From positions 1 through 64,000 of the forward strand of contig NZ_MDTU01000003.1 of the NCBI RefSeq assembly GCF_001720395.1: DNA of 64,000 nucleotides, written 5' to 3'. Position numbers and translations under genes: made by a program. Positions 32,389 to 40,664 of this stretch are shown here, piece by piece (within the stretch, counting starts at the first letter, position 1; each line of letters starts with the position of its first letter). Below the pieces are notes generated by a model that saw only the letters and a program-made list of their open reading frames with translations, did no database searches and was not told where the DNA came from. The stretch comes from Piscirickettsia litoralis. Lineage in GTDB: Bacteria; Pseudomonadota; Gammaproteobacteria; Piscirickettsiales; Piscirickettsiaceae.

Positions 32389-33744
32389 TTAAGCGGCGAT
32401 GGTTTGGTTGAGTTTGCCTAAAATGCATTGCACCTCTTGAGCGAACGGGCCTCGAATCACCAACTTCACTTTCTTTTGTAATTTTGCTGTCACCAGCATG
32501 CGTTGATAAAACATCACATCACGATACCGCTCACGCATAAGCATGAGGTAATCGTCAGGATTGCCTTGCCAACCGTGAGGCGGACAAAAAGCACACTCGC
32601 CACTTTTGCCAGCCTCTGTGTCAATAACGGACATATTGATCTGTGCCATGCGTTGTTTCTCCTGAAAGTAGTGCTGTTGCAATGATTTTTTTGTGGGAAA
32701 GCCTGCATGTTGGTGCTGGCACCACACATCATTCCAATCCACACTTTTTCGATCACCTAACAGACACTGATCAGGCAGCATAACCAGCACAGTGATGCCT
32801 TGTTGCTGTAGCCGCTCTTTTAAAATCAAAGCAGCTTCTTCACCTGCACAAGAGCGATCTTGATCAGCCCAAATAATGACCGTGCGAATACTTTTAGGCG
32901 GCTGTACGCTTTTTAAAAGTGTTGCAGTCATCGCTGACCATGTAGGAATACCGGTGGCAAGGTAGACAGACAACGCTGTCTCTATACCTTCAGCGATTCC
33001 TAAGATGCTCCCCTGCGGCCCCACTAAACGAATTGCGTTACCGGCAACCGCAAGGTTGTCAGGAATGCTCATCATTTTTTTCACTTTCTCAACAGGCGCT
33101 TTGTGACCCTCGTTCGTTAAATACGTTCGATGCAAAGTCACGATCTGACCGGCTGCATTTTGAACTGAACACACCATCGCAGGAAATTCACCCACACGAT
33201 GCCCTTCTTCATCGAAGTAAGGCAAAGCCGGATGAAAACGCACACAGTCACTTACATGAGAAGTAAAACAGCGGCGTTGTTGCAGATAACGCTTCACCGC
33301 ATCGTCACCGAGCGGTTGAGCTTGATTCCACACCTGAGTAATCCAAAATGCGGCTTGTTCAGATTGCTTTTTCTGCTGAGTCAGTTGCTGTTGAGCATGT
33401 TGTAGCCAAGGTTGCTGCTTGTGTGAGTCCACTTGATTATGCAAGCTCGTCACCCCTAAAAAGGCGGCGACCTGCTCAAGCGTCTCACGAAAACTCCAAC
33501 CATTGAGCCATTTTAATAATTCAAAGCCATCGGATTTTGCGCCACAGCTATTGCAAATGCCCCCACCAGTTTCATTCACATCTTTAAATAAACGAAACCC
33601 GTCTTGGCCGTGATGCACGGGGCAGGACACATGTCGTCCAGGCTTTTTTAATGCGCTTTCTAATTGCGGTGCCAGTCCAGACAAGACACATAACCATTGG
33701 TTCTGAGCCTTTTCTCGTACTTGCTTTGCATTAATGTAGTTCAT
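32389..33744 (-). CDS. CHC2/Toprim primase-like protein
   Basis: 451 residues from the ATG at 33744, chosen because CAGGAGG lies 6 nt upstream; the longer open frame runs through the RNA leader and is unlikely. A zinc-binding N-terminus (CPVHHGQDGFRLF...CNSCGAKSDG) is followed by a Toprim domain: GIAEGIETALSVYLA, and VIIWADQDRSCAGEEAA. This is a DnaG-like primase without helicase domain, as in conjugative and ICE primases. It would prime the transferred strand or plasmid replication. Confidence 0.85.
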   Translation of the reverse strand: MNYINAKQVREKAQNQWLCVLSGLAPQLESALKKPGRHVSCPVHHGQDGFRLFKDVNETGGGICNSCGAKSDGFELLKWLNGWSFRETLEQVAAFLGVTSLHNQVDSHKQQPWLQHAQQQLTQQKKQSEQAAFWITQVWNQAQPLGDDAVKRYLQQRRCFTSHVSDCVRFHPALPYFDEEGHRVGEFPAMVCSVQNAAGQIVTLHRTYLTNEGHKAPVEKVKKMMSIPDNLAVAGNAIRLVGPQGSILGIAEGIETALSVYLATGIPTWSAMTATLLKSVQPPKSIRTVIIWADQDRSCAGEEAALILKERLQQQGITVLVMLPDQCLLGDRKSVDWNDVWCQHQHAGFPTKKSLQQHYFQEKQRMAQINMSVIDTEAGKSGECAFCPPHGWQGNPDDYLMLMRERYRDVMFYQRMLVTAKLQKKVKLVIRGPFAQEVQCILGKLNQTIAA

Positions 33745-33773
33745 AATTGCCTCCTGAAATAACCTGACATCGA

Positions 33774-33824
33774 GGTTTCTCAAAGCCCCTGTATCAGAGG
33801 ATTTAAGAAACCCCGACACAGAGG
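33774..33824 (-). promoter_or_regulatory. RBS-mimic-type leader element 2 (proximal, before primase gene)
   Basis: Coding strand: 10-bp stem CCTCTGTGTC with GATACAGGGG (two G-U pairs), 19-nt loop beginning GGGGTTTCTTAAA. The following TTTGAGAAACC pairs with the loop over 11 positions (one G-U). Same H-type pseudoknot plan as the other elements. The downstream strand can alternatively form a local AACCT/AGGTT hairpin just before the SD. Confidence 0.65.
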
Positions 33825-33826
33825 AT

Positions 33827-33862
33827 GGAGGCACCCCATAGGGAGTTGCCTCCCCTTGGGGT
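33827..33862 (-). promoter_or_regulatory. RBS-mimic leader element 3 (distal, before primase gene)
   Basis: Coding strand: stem ACCCCA with TGGGGT (plus 33857-33862 and 33833-33838), loop containing GGAGGCA. The next strand TGCCTCC (33827-33833) is a perfect 7-bp match both to that loop and to GGAGGCA at the primase SD (33748-33754). This is the clearest case of loop and RBS sharing one sequence. Confidence 0.75.
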
Positions 33863-33868
33863 GAATGG

Positions 33869-34162
33869 TTATGCTGCATATTGCTGCTGTTCGAGGATGA
33901 GATCACGAAGTTCATCGGCACAAAAGCCGAGCATTTCCGCGCAAACACAAAAACTAAATGGATGCTTCTCTGTTGAGAGTACCCACGCTAAAGCTTCTTT
34001 AACAGACTGCCTAGCAGTGCGATGATCAGCGAGTGCTGATAACGCGCCATAGAGCATTCCTTCTCGAAGCTTAAACACGTCTTCGTCTGTCCACTCAATT
34101 GCCTCTTCCAACGGCAATACCAGTTGATATTCTTCAAAGTAACGTTGTGCCAAACTCATCAT
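33869..34162 (-). CDS. Hypothetical protein, ~97 aa
   Basis: The start is taken at 34162 or 34159 (two adjacent ATG), preceded by GGAGGG and only 7 nt after the VWA gene's stop; the longer frame reaching 34228 lies inside that gene. Helical, acidic, two Cys in SFCVCAEMLGFC. Not recognised. Translationally coupled to the VWA gene, and it has no RNA element of its own. Confidence 0.6.
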   Translation of the reverse strand: MMSLAQRYFEEYQLVLPLEEAIEWTDEDVFKLREGMLYGALSALADHRTARQSVKEALAWVLSTEKHPFSFCVCAEMLGFCADELRDLILEQQQYAA

Positions 34163-34169
34163 GCCCTCC

Positions 34170-35801
34170 CTATGCCACCAAAACCGCATGAGCAAGAGCG
34201 AATAATGATTGCTTGAGTTCACTGACATCGTTGATCACGACTGATGAAGTAAAATAATGTTTGACCTCATCATATTTGATTCCGATGCCAATCAACTCAA
34301 TGCCACTGTCTCGACATCGCTGAATCATCGCTTTCGCATGATCTGGTCGTGTCGGTTGGCCATCGGTGAGCACAAAAATAATTTTGCGCTCTGTTCGTTG
34401 GCCGACAATAGCAAGCACTGCATTCAGCAGGGCTTGAGCTAAAGGAGTATTCCCTTTAAAGCCACACTTAAAGCGTCCTGCTTGTTGAGCCACTCGTTCA
34501 CTTTGATTTAATACGGTGTAATGCTTTGAGCCAGTAAAACAACTGGCACTCACATGTACCCCTTTAATGGTTTCTAAACCCAGTGCTAAACACAGAGCTG
34601 CTTGTAGCGCCACATCACCCATCGCTTGATTTTGAGGAGTGCGTACCGCCATTGATGCGGAGCAATCGATTAAAAAGTGCACCGCCGTATTCGGCATCAC
34701 TTTATCCACCGACTTGACGAACACTTTGTTGCACCCAGTTGCAACTCGATGAAGCTGTGTTCGTGCTAAACGTCTGCCTTGGTCACTGTAACGAACTGAT
34801 ACACGTTGGTTGGCCTGGACTAATCCCATGAGTTGAGCACGGAGCATCATTGATGCCTGTGCAGCGTCATGAAGCAAGTCACATCCTGACCCACTATCGT
34901 GCATAGTGTGTGTTGGCAAAGGTTGAATTTCATTCTCGACTTCATCGTCACGAAAGGACTGTAGAATGTGAGACTGAAGATCACCCATCACCTCATCATC
35001 GGTCGCATTCAATAAAGAATCGAGTACCTGTTGCGTGCTCGGGATAGAAGAAGATGGCGCTTTCTCTGGTGAGTTTTCAGAGTTAAAACTATCCAAAGAA
35101 TCTGAGTCTAGCTCCTTGCTATCATCACCTGCTGAAGGTTGCTCCTGACTCTCATCATTTGCATTTTCAGAAGACTCGTCGGATTGCTCATCGCTCTGAG
35201 ATTCTGATTGAAGTAAATCAATCACGGCTTGCGCCAAAGCCACCGCCTCTTTTGTAGAGGTTAGCGACTTAGATTGTTGCAGCAATAAATCAACTTGGTT
35301 GAGCATGGGCAACTGTGAAATCAAACACTGACGGTAAGCGATTAAATGTTCATTCACCGCTTGAGTCAGTCCATGACAACGTACCCAAAACAAGCAATAG
35401 CCTGTGAGTAATTGTGCAACATGTGCTTTGGCATCGGGCATTTCAAACAAGCCATTCGCCTTACAGTACTCGACTGTAGCGTTCAGCGTAGTGATCGTGC
35501 CCGGATACAATCGCATCATTTGCTTTTCAATGCGCCCGTCCTCAAAAATGTTGCTCAGCGATTGGTGCAGTGGACTGCTAAATCCACAGTAATCTGCAAA
35601 TTGAGTCAATCGCACATGCGCCGCTTCATGGGCTAAATAGCCCCATAAAGCATCTAAGTTTGGATAGTCTTCAGGCAGCGCAGGCAATTGAATGGTTTGA
35701 CCATCCGTATATGCCTCCTGTCCGCCAATTTTAACTTTCACGCCGAACTTTTCAGCATAGGCATTCGCAACAATAGGAAGTGCTTTAAAAATTGTTTTCA
35801 T
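34170..35801 (-). CDS. CobT-like von Willebrand A (VWA) protein
   Basis: 543 residues from ATG 35801 (GTGGAGAAACACC upstream). The N-terminal part contains HEAAHVRLTQF, like the metal-binding helix of VWA/CobT-type proteins. The middle is a long acidic Ser/Asp/Glu linker. The C-terminal VWA domain has the MIDAS motif FLIDCSASM and FVLTDGQPT. Together with the MoxR/CobS-like ATPase at 39163 it forms a MoxR-VWA chaperone pair, which SXT/IncA/C elements carry as cobS/cobT. Despite the name a role in cobalamin synthesis is unlikely here. Confidence 0.85.
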   Translation of the reverse strand: MKTIFKALPIVANAYAEKFGVKVKIGGQEAYTDGQTIQLPALPEDYPNLDALWGYLAHEAAHVRLTQFADYCGFSSPLHQSLSNIFEDGRIEKQMMRLYPGTITTLNATVEYCKANGLFEMPDAKAHVAQLLTGYCLFWVRCHGLTQAVNEHLIAYRQCLISQLPMLNQVDLLLQQSKSLTSTKEAVALAQAVIDLLQSESQSDEQSDESSENANDESQEQPSAGDDSKELDSDSLDSFNSENSPEKAPSSSIPSTQQVLDSLLNATDDEVMGDLQSHILQSFRDDEVENEIQPLPTHTMHDSGSGCDLLHDAAQASMMLRAQLMGLVQANQRVSVRYSDQGRRLARTQLHRVATGCNKVFVKSVDKVMPNTAVHFLIDCSASMAVRTPQNQAMGDVALQAALCLALGLETIKGVHVSASCFTGSKHYTVLNQSERVAQQAGRFKCGFKGNTPLAQALLNAVLAIVGQRTERKIIFVLTDGQPTRPDHAKAMIQRCRDSGIELIGIGIKYDEVKHYFTSSVVINDVSELKQSLFALAHAVLVA

Positions 35802-35823
35802 GGTGTTTCTCCACGTAAAAAAG

Positions 35824-35860
35824 AGAGACACCTCCCCAGTGGAAGGTATCTCCCACTGGG
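35824..35860 (-). promoter_or_regulatory. RBS-mimic leader element 4 (before VWA gene)
   Basis: Coding strand: stem CCCAGTGG/CCACTGGG (plus 35853-35860 and 35835-35842), loop GAGATACCTT. The next strand AGGTGTCTC (35824-35832) pairs with GAGATACCT over 9 bp (one G-U), or its GGTGT pairs with ACACC directly before the ATG. Confidence 0.75.
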
Positions 35861-35873
35861 GTTTAGATGTAAT

Positions 35874-36821
35874 TTAGAAGTAACTAGACTCAGCTTGAAA
35901 ATTTTCGCTGGTGGATTGAGCTGCAAAAAATGCATCCATATCGTCCAGTTGAGTTTTCGGTTGAGTCGGTAAGGGGGTAGAGAATGCCTGAGCAGACACT
36001 TCACCACGCGCAAATTGCTCGATGCGGTGACGGTCGCTCAGCAGCAACAACAGACTCATCAATTTATGAAAAGTGTTGCCCATGATCTTGTGGCCATCCA
36101 AACATTCCACTTCACGTAGAACATCACGCATGAGTGAGACAATCGGTAAGATTGCGCCATGCAAAAAGGATAACCCATCAATCTTGTCGCACAGAACAGC
36201 AAGCTTATTGCTCATCCGAGTGTGACATTCATCTTTACCCACTAAATTTTGATAGAGGTCATCGGCTTCTCGAATCACTTCACTGATTAAATCATCACCC
36301 AACTGATCGACACCTTGCTCTAATCGTTTAGAGCTGGCATCACTGCTGGGTTGGATTTTAAAAAGCTGATAACCAGAAAATAACCGTTTAGCGACTTGTT
36401 CTTTCGGCATAATGCTCGATTGAATCGCCGCCGCATAGTTCTGATTTTCATGTATCCAGGCTTCCAGTGAAGCGTCATAGTCCGACAAGAATAACTGCTT
36501 ATTGTCCTCAAACTCATCGCAAATCACGTCGAGTTCTTGGGCAAGCTGATCTTCTTTGGCGGTTGGAACAGCATAACCATTCAAAAAGTTCAGACCATAT
36601 TTTTCACACGTTCTAATGGCACGGCGTTTTAGACTGTTGAAGTGTTTTAGCAAGTCAGGATTACAAATACGTTTGCGTCCTAAAAGTGCTAACCGCTCAG
36701 GAGGAATGTCGCCGCCTTCACCCAGCTTTAAGTCGCTGATTGAAAGCTTAGTCATGCCACTCCAAATGGTAAAGTCCAACTGAAATACGCTCAGTGCTTC
36801 TAAAATTTGTGCTTGTTTCAT
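35874..36821 (-). CDS. DUF3150-family protein
   Basis: 315 residues, mostly helical, opening ALSVFQLDFTIWSGMTKLSISDLKLG and continuing KRICNPDLLKHFNSLKRRAIRTCEKYGLNFLNGYAVP. This is the DUF3150 pattern found between cobS and cobT in SXT/IncA/C elements. A probable third member or substrate adaptor of the MoxR-VWA machine. Function is not established. GAGG precedes the ATG inside an RNA element. Confidence 0.75.
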   Translation of the reverse strand: MKQAQILEALSVFQLDFTIWSGMTKLSISDLKLGEGGDIPPERLALLGRKRICNPDLLKHFNSLKRRAIRTCEKYGLNFLNGYAVPTAKEDQLAQELDVICDEFEDNKQLFLSDYDASLEAWIHENQNYAAAIQSSIMPKEQVAKRLFSGYQLFKIQPSSDASSKRLEQGVDQLGDDLISEVIREADDLYQNLVGKDECHTRMSNKLAVLCDKIDGLSFLHGAILPIVSLMRDVLREVECLDGHKIMGNTFHKLMSLLLLLSDRHRIEQFARGEVSAQAFSTPLPTQPKTQLDDMDAFFAAQSTSENFQAESSYF

Positions 36822-36843
36822 GGTGTTATCCTCAAAAAATAAA

Positions 36844-36875
36844 CACCATGCGCCCAGGGGCGCAATGGTGCGCCC
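36844..36875 (-). promoter_or_regulatory. RBS-mimic leader element 5 (before DUF3150 gene)
   Basis: Coding strand: stem GGGCGC/GCGCCC (plus 36870-36875 and 36858-36863), loop containing CACCAT. The strand ATGGTG (36844-36849) pairs with that loop, or, extended as ATGGTGTT, with AACACCAT covering the start codon itself. A third GGGCGC copy (coding strand, plus 36850-36855) also competes for the stem. Confidence 0.75.
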
Positions 36876-36887
36876 GAAGAGGCTTAA

Positions 36888-37862
36888 TTAAAAATAGGCA
36901 GAAAAAGGTTCATTAAAGTGAGGGCGACTCTGAACCAGAGCGGCCTTATTTACTTTAGGTAGAAGCTTTTCTGACCCTAATTTACGGTACTGGTTTAACT
37001 GATCATCACTCAATTGTGGCAATAAAGTTTCGACGATTTTTTTATAATCAATCGCTCCTTTTGCCATTGAGCGCGTCAGTGTTAGACCACCGAAGTCGGC
37101 AATTTTGTTGTTCCCCATCCCTTTTTCAAGTTCAGTAAGACACCCTTTTTGTGCCAACTCGTAGGCTTTGACCGTTTTTTTCAATGCAGCGAGTTTTTCT
37201 GCGTAAAAGCAATACTCAGACACATACTCAGACTGCACGCCGTGTAATAAAGCAATATCACGCTCAGGGTCACGTTCTGGTGCAACATCGGTTTGCACCG
37301 CCTGCCAAAACGCCGAGGCTTTTTTGACCAATTGCGAAATGAGTTCTTCATCACGCCGAATCAAAAAGACCTTAATCTGACCCTCATGGTAAAAACACAA
37401 ATAACCTTGCTGCGCTTCTGCCACGTAGATTTGATACTGCACTTGATAAAAATACAGTTGGTAAGCCTTGCTGTGCTCTTTTTGCTCAATCACATCCTGC
37501 CACGTTTTAGGTGAGGGGACTTTCAATTCAACAGGAAACCCCTGTGAACTTAAGCCATCAAACGAAGCACGAATCACTGAATGTTCAGAGCTTTCAGCAC
37601 AGAGAGGAATGAGTAAATCATCCAACAGTGCTTCCATCTTTGCGCGTGCCGCAGGTTCCAGTGCATGTCCTCTTTTGACAAAGAAGTTATCACTCAAATC
37701 AGGCGGCTCCACACGTTGCGTTTTTTCAGCCCACAAGCGCCAAGGCGTTTTGTAAGGCGAAGTATTCATAAACACCGCAGCATCCGAAGCACTCACGCCG
37801 AGCTTGCGCCAAGCGTGCCATTGATCAGAGCCTTGAATCAGGTCAACGACTTTCATCGGCAT
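36888..37862 (-). CDS. YqaJ-family recombination exonuclease
   Basis: 324 residues. RGHALEPAAR, IRASFDG, VELKVPSPKTW and YYQVQYQIYVA-like segments supply the Glu, Asp, Glu-x-Lys and Gln of the lambda-exonuclease/YqaJ nuclease core. It digests one strand at double-strand ends and hands the single strand to the Bet annealase encoded just upstream. Start 37862 lies 20 nt inside bet, with GGAGG before it, so the two are made together; an ATG at 37856 is an alternative. Confidence 0.88.
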   Translation of the reverse strand: MPMKVVDLIQGSDQWHAWRKLGVSASDAAVFMNTSPYKTPWRLWAEKTQRVEPPDLSDNFFVKRGHALEPAARAKMEALLDDLLIPLCAESSEHSVIRASFDGLSSQGFPVELKVPSPKTWQDVIEQKEHSKAYQLYFYQVQYQIYVAEAQQGYLCFYHEGQIKVFLIRRDEELISQLVKKASAFWQAVQTDVAPERDPERDIALLHGVQSEYVSEYCFYAEKLAALKKTVKAYELAQKGCLTELEKGMGNNKIADFGGLTLTRSMAKGAIDYKKIVETLLPQLSDDQLNQYRKLGSEKLLPKVNKAALVQSRPHFNEPFSAYF

Positions 37863-38823
37863 TTCCTCCGAAATAGAAGTTAGCTTGATTTATTGTCTCT
37901 TGAGCTGGTGCCTCAAACTCTGCTTCCTCAACAGGTGTTTCAGGCGTTGGGGTAGGCTGAAATTCAGCTTGCGCTTCACTCAGTCGTTGCAATGCATAGT
38001 CTTTGTCAGCCCCTTGCAGTTTTGACTCGACATAGCTTTTTGCAGTATCCCAACATCCAGAGGGTTTTGCTCGCTCAATTAACTGATTTAAAGTTACATC
38101 AAGTGAGCTACGTGCTTCCTGTTCCAATCCCGGTGTCGCTGTAGACAGAGGCACCACATTGGTCGGCTGTTTGGTTGGGGTAATATCGACTTCTTGGCGA
38201 TTCATCTCACAAATGCGCTCAGCTTCATCGAGATCATAAATCCCAGCAAAACCAATCGCAACTCGTGCCGCTTGAATCAGTGCCTTATGGCCCAACATCC
38301 GTTTTGGGTGTGATTGCCAAGGCCCATCAATCGTGTAATTACCGTAATCCCCTTTTTTCTCAATCGCAGGACGATAGACTTCATCAAAGTACTCACGAAC
38401 ACAGACAGGGTGTGAGCGATCTTTACGATAAATCACACACTCTATCCATTCGTGACATGACTTATGCTTATCATCGAGGTTCACTTTATTATCGGCATAG
38501 CGAAATTCCATCCCATCGTAAAATTGGTTTTCGTTGATGATACGTGACCATCCATCCACACTCACGACAGGAACAATTCCACCTTTTTTATCAGGAAACG
38601 CCCAAATCTCTTTTAAAAAGGGGTTGAGGTTGAACTGATCTGCGACCAACAACAAAGCCACCATTTGCTCAGTTGAAATGTCGGGGGCAGCCCAATGGCC
38701 GCTCTTATCTTTTCTGGCCGGTTGCTTAAATGCAGTGGCTTTTAAAGTATTTAAAAGCTTATCCGCATCAAGGTTAAACCGCTCTGCAAAACGAATGACC
38801 AGTGAGTTATTTGCATTTATCAT
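37843..38823 (-). CDS. bet: Bet/RecT-type single-strand annealing recombinase
   Basis: 326 residues from ATG 38823 (TTAGGAGATACACC upstream). LLVADQFNLNPFLKEIWAFPDKKGGIVPVVSVDGWSRIIN and the later QSHPKRMLGHKALIQAARVAIGF are signatures of lambda Bet-type annealases. SXT, R391 and IncA/C plasmids carry bet/exo pairs that promote element recombination. The C-terminal ~90 residues are low-complexity linker. Longer frame to 38964 includes the RNA leader and is rejected. Confidence 0.93.
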   Translation of the reverse strand: MINANNSLVIRFAERFNLDADKLLNTLKATAFKQPARKDKSGHWAAPDISTEQMVALLLVADQFNLNPFLKEIWAFPDKKGGIVPVVSVDGWSRIINENQFYDGMEFRYADNKVNLDDKHKSCHEWIECVIYRKDRSHPVCVREYFDEVYRPAIEKKGDYGNYTIDGPWQSHPKRMLGHKALIQAARVAIGFAGIYDLDEAERICEMNRQEVDITPTKQPTNVVPLSTATPGLEQEARSSLDVTLNQLIERAKPSGCWDTAKSYVESKLQGADKDYALQRLSEAQAEFQPTPTPETPVEEAEFEAPAQETINQANFYFGGNADESR

Positions 38824-38889
38824 GGTGTATCTCCTAAATAAGAAGGGATACACCTCACCCAACCGGGGAAAGCATATCCCCATTGGGTT
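38824..38889 (-). promoter_or_regulatory. RBS-mimic leader element 6 (before bet)
   Basis: Coding strand: two-part stem ACCCAA/TTGGGT and GGGGA/TCCCC, loop region GGGATATGCTT. The strand AGGTGTATCCC (plus 38845-38855) pairs with it over 11 positions including G-U pairs. Alternatively its GGTGTATC pairs perfectly with GATACACC, which joins SD and ATG. Confidence 0.75.
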
Positions 38890-38896
38890 TGATCTG

Positions 38897-39166
38897 TTAC
38901 AGCAAATTAAAACAAGCGTTGCCTTTAGCATTAAACTCTTCACCAGGAACGTACCCGGCATCAAGTTTTTTGCAAATCGACAAACGCTCTAATGCTTGAA
39001 CAGCACTTGGTATATCAGAGGTTTTAAAAGCTTCAAGATAAGTCATCTTGTGTCGAGCGCCTTTACGCTGACTCACTTCTAACAACACGGTTGAGTTTTG
39101 TAATTGACGATAGCCTATGGCCCAATATTCGTTTTCTTTCCAGAAGAGCTGGCACTGAATACTCAT
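38897..39166 (-). CDS. Hypothetical protein, 89 aa
   Basis: Not recognised. Small alpha/beta protein, QLFWKENEYWAIGYRQL and KLDAGYVPGEEFNAKGNACFNLL. Its start overlaps the CobS-like stop as ATGA, so it is translated by coupling and lacks its own RNA element. Confidence 0.6.
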   Translation of the reverse strand: MSIQCQLFWKENEYWAIGYRQLQNSTVLLEVSQRKGARHKMTYLEAFKTSDIPSAVQALERLSICKKLDAGYVPGEEFNAKGNACFNLL

Positions 39167-40140
39167 GCGGCTTGCTCCTCTTCTCGCCAGGATGACCCGA
39201 AAACATCTTTACTAATGCGTAAAATAGCTTCGCGTTCTTCATAGCTTGCTCGGAAAGTTAACGCTTGATCTAAGGCATAACCAATCGCATTAGGTGCACC
39301 CTTAAACGTTTGAGTAAGCCGCGCCCATCGAACCAAAGTTCGTGTAGACATGGTGATACTCAATGTTCCAGCGTGACCTTGTTCACCTAGGAATAACCGG
39401 CGTATCTCGTTAGCGACTTTAATCATCGACGAACGAATGGTATCCGGTAGACTCGGTATTGCTTTATCTAAAATAGACGACTCTTCTTGCTCAGAAGCGT
39501 ATCCCACACGCATAAACCGATAGCGATCTAATGCAGCTAAGTTCTGCATTTGAATCCCTTGGTAAAGCCCACTGGAATCACCTGAACCTGTCGAGTTCCC
39601 CGTGACAATCACACGAAACATTTCATGAGGCTGAATCACCTCACCTTCGTTTTGTGGAATCACCAACGGTCGTCCTTCTAAGACATCGTTGAGTCCGGCC
39701 AATTCCGCCGGGTCAGCTAAATCCACTTCGTTGATTAAAAGAATATGTCCTTCTTTCATTGCACGTGCCAATGGCCCATGCACGAATGTGGTTTTAGTGC
39801 CGCCCAACCGGTCAGCAACCAACTGAATAGAACCCACCAGATCGGAAAGCTCCATGCGCCCATGGGCGCATAATTGCTGGGCAGGCCAATTTAATCGAGC
39901 TGCGACTTCAGTCACGCCCGAGGTTTTACCTGAACCTGTCGGCCCGGAGATATAAAGCGCATCAGAGCACGGTTGTGCTAAAAACGCTAAAATGTCTCGC
40001 AAGAACTCACGACGAAACAGGTAATTGTCATCTTTTTTGGGAATGCAGGGATGCGTCTCATCGAGATAACCCAAGACACGCAAGTCAACATCAAACCCAA
40101 AACGTTCTTTCACCGTAAAAACGGTCATTGAATGATTCAT
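39163..40140 (-). CDS. CobS/MoxR-like AAA+ ATPase
   Basis: 325 residues. Walker A is ISGPTGSGKTSG (~residue 65), Walker B HILLINEVDLADPAELAGLN, sensor 1 RVIVTGNSTGSGD, and the C-terminal AAA lid follows. MoxR-type ATPases remodel complexes together with VWA proteins; the partner is encoded at 34170. In SXT/IncA/C elements the gene is called cobS. The start at 40140 has GGAGTACACC before it inside RNA element 7. Confidence 0.88.
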   Translation of the reverse strand: MNHSMTVFTVKERFGFDVDLRVLGYLDETHPCIPKKDDNYLFRREFLRDILAFLAQPCSDALYISGPTGSGKTSGVTEVAARLNWPAQQLCAHGRMELSDLVGSIQLVADRLGGTKTTFVHGPLARAMKEGHILLINEVDLADPAELAGLNDVLEGRPLVIPQNEGEVIQPHEMFRVIVTGNSTGSGDSSGLYQGIQMQNLAALDRYRFMRVGYASEQEESSILDKAIPSLPDTIRSSMIKVANEIRRLFLGEQGHAGTLSITMSTRTLVRWARLTQTFKGAPNAIGYALDQALTFRASYEEREAILRISKDVFGSSWREEEQAA

Positions 40141-40208
40141 GGTGTACTCCTGTAGATCGCTGAGTACACACGCTCCCCACGATTGGGTAAAAAGTGCATA
40201 CCCAATCG
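40141..40208 (-). promoter_or_regulatory. RBS-mimic leader element 7 (before CobS-like gene)
   Basis: Coding strand: perfect 10-bp stem CGATTGGGTA/TACCCAATCG (plus 40199-40208 and 40180-40189). GTATGCAC at its loop edge pairs with GTGTGTAC downstream. The same strand, as GTGTACTC (40162-40169), pairs perfectly with GAGTACAC at the SD/start. Confidence 0.75.
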
Positions 40209-40225
40209 AGGTGTTAATTTAGAAA

Positions 40226-40576
40226 TTAAAGTGCGCCAATCACTTGTGGGTGACAGTTGACACTGATTTCTTGATTTGAAACCGCAGTGATTGCAGAACA
40301 ATCATTGAGGATGTTAATAGGCACAACCACACGTTTGCTTAAACAGTGATGCGGTTGGTCTTGATTGCGCAAATAAGCAGGCTCGTCATATTGCGCCCAG
40401 TTTTGAGTTAACACTGGACTCATAGCAAGTCGTCTTACTCGTTGAGGTTGAGCGTGTGACGCAGGAAAGAGCGCCCGTATTATTGAAGTCAACAGAGGTA
40501 CAATAAGTTGCTTTAGGCCGTTTAAAGCGAGAGCAAGTAAACCCAGTGTGACAATAATAACGATGAAATGGCTCAT
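40226..40576 (-). CDS. Small membrane protein, 116 aa
   Basis: One N-terminal membrane segment (FIVIIVTLGLLALALNGL) and a second weaker hydrophobic stretch, then a ~70-residue hydrophilic domain. Not recognised. First gene of the minus-strand operon; TAGGAG precedes its ATG within RNA element 8. Confidence 0.6.
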   Translation of the reverse strand: MSHFIVIIVTLGLLALALNGLKQLIVPLLTSIIRALFPASHAQPQRVRRLAMSPVLTQNWAQYDEPAYLRNQDQPHHCLSKRVVVPINILNDCSAITAVSNQEISVNCHPQVIGAL

Positions 40577-40650
40577 GTGTTTCTCCTAAAAATAATCAGG
40601 AGCAAACACAATTTTCCCAGTGGGAGAATACGTTGCTCCCAGAGGGTGTA
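40577..40650 (-). promoter_or_regulatory. RBS-mimic leader element 8 (before 116-aa membrane protein)
   Basis: Coding strand: stem CTGGGAG with CTCCCA (imperfect outer pairs), loop containing GGAGCAA. The strand GTGTTTGCTCC pairs with that loop through TTGCTCC, or with AGGAGAAACAC, the SD and start region, over 11 bp with one bulge. Confidence 0.7.
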
Positions 40651-40664
40651 AAATAGCAAATCGA

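Noticed and set aside
33745-33948. N-terminal extension of the primase frame
   Set aside because: It would translate the tandem leader hairpins and the preceding gene; the ATG at 33744 has a strong SD.
38824-38964. N-terminal extension of bet
   Set aside because: It runs through the leader hairpin and the end of the 38897 gene; ATG 38823 has a proper SD and matches the Bet family start.
34170-40140. Cobalamin (CobS/CobT) cobaltochelatase genes
   Set aside because: The MoxR-type ATPase and VWA protein are named cobS/cobT in related elements only by similarity; no other cobalamin gene is present and the setting is recombination and replication.
33769-40650. Leader hairpins read as ordinary intrinsic terminators
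   Set aside because: They lie directly before start codons, most lack a following T-run, and each has an extra strand complementary to both loop and RBS.
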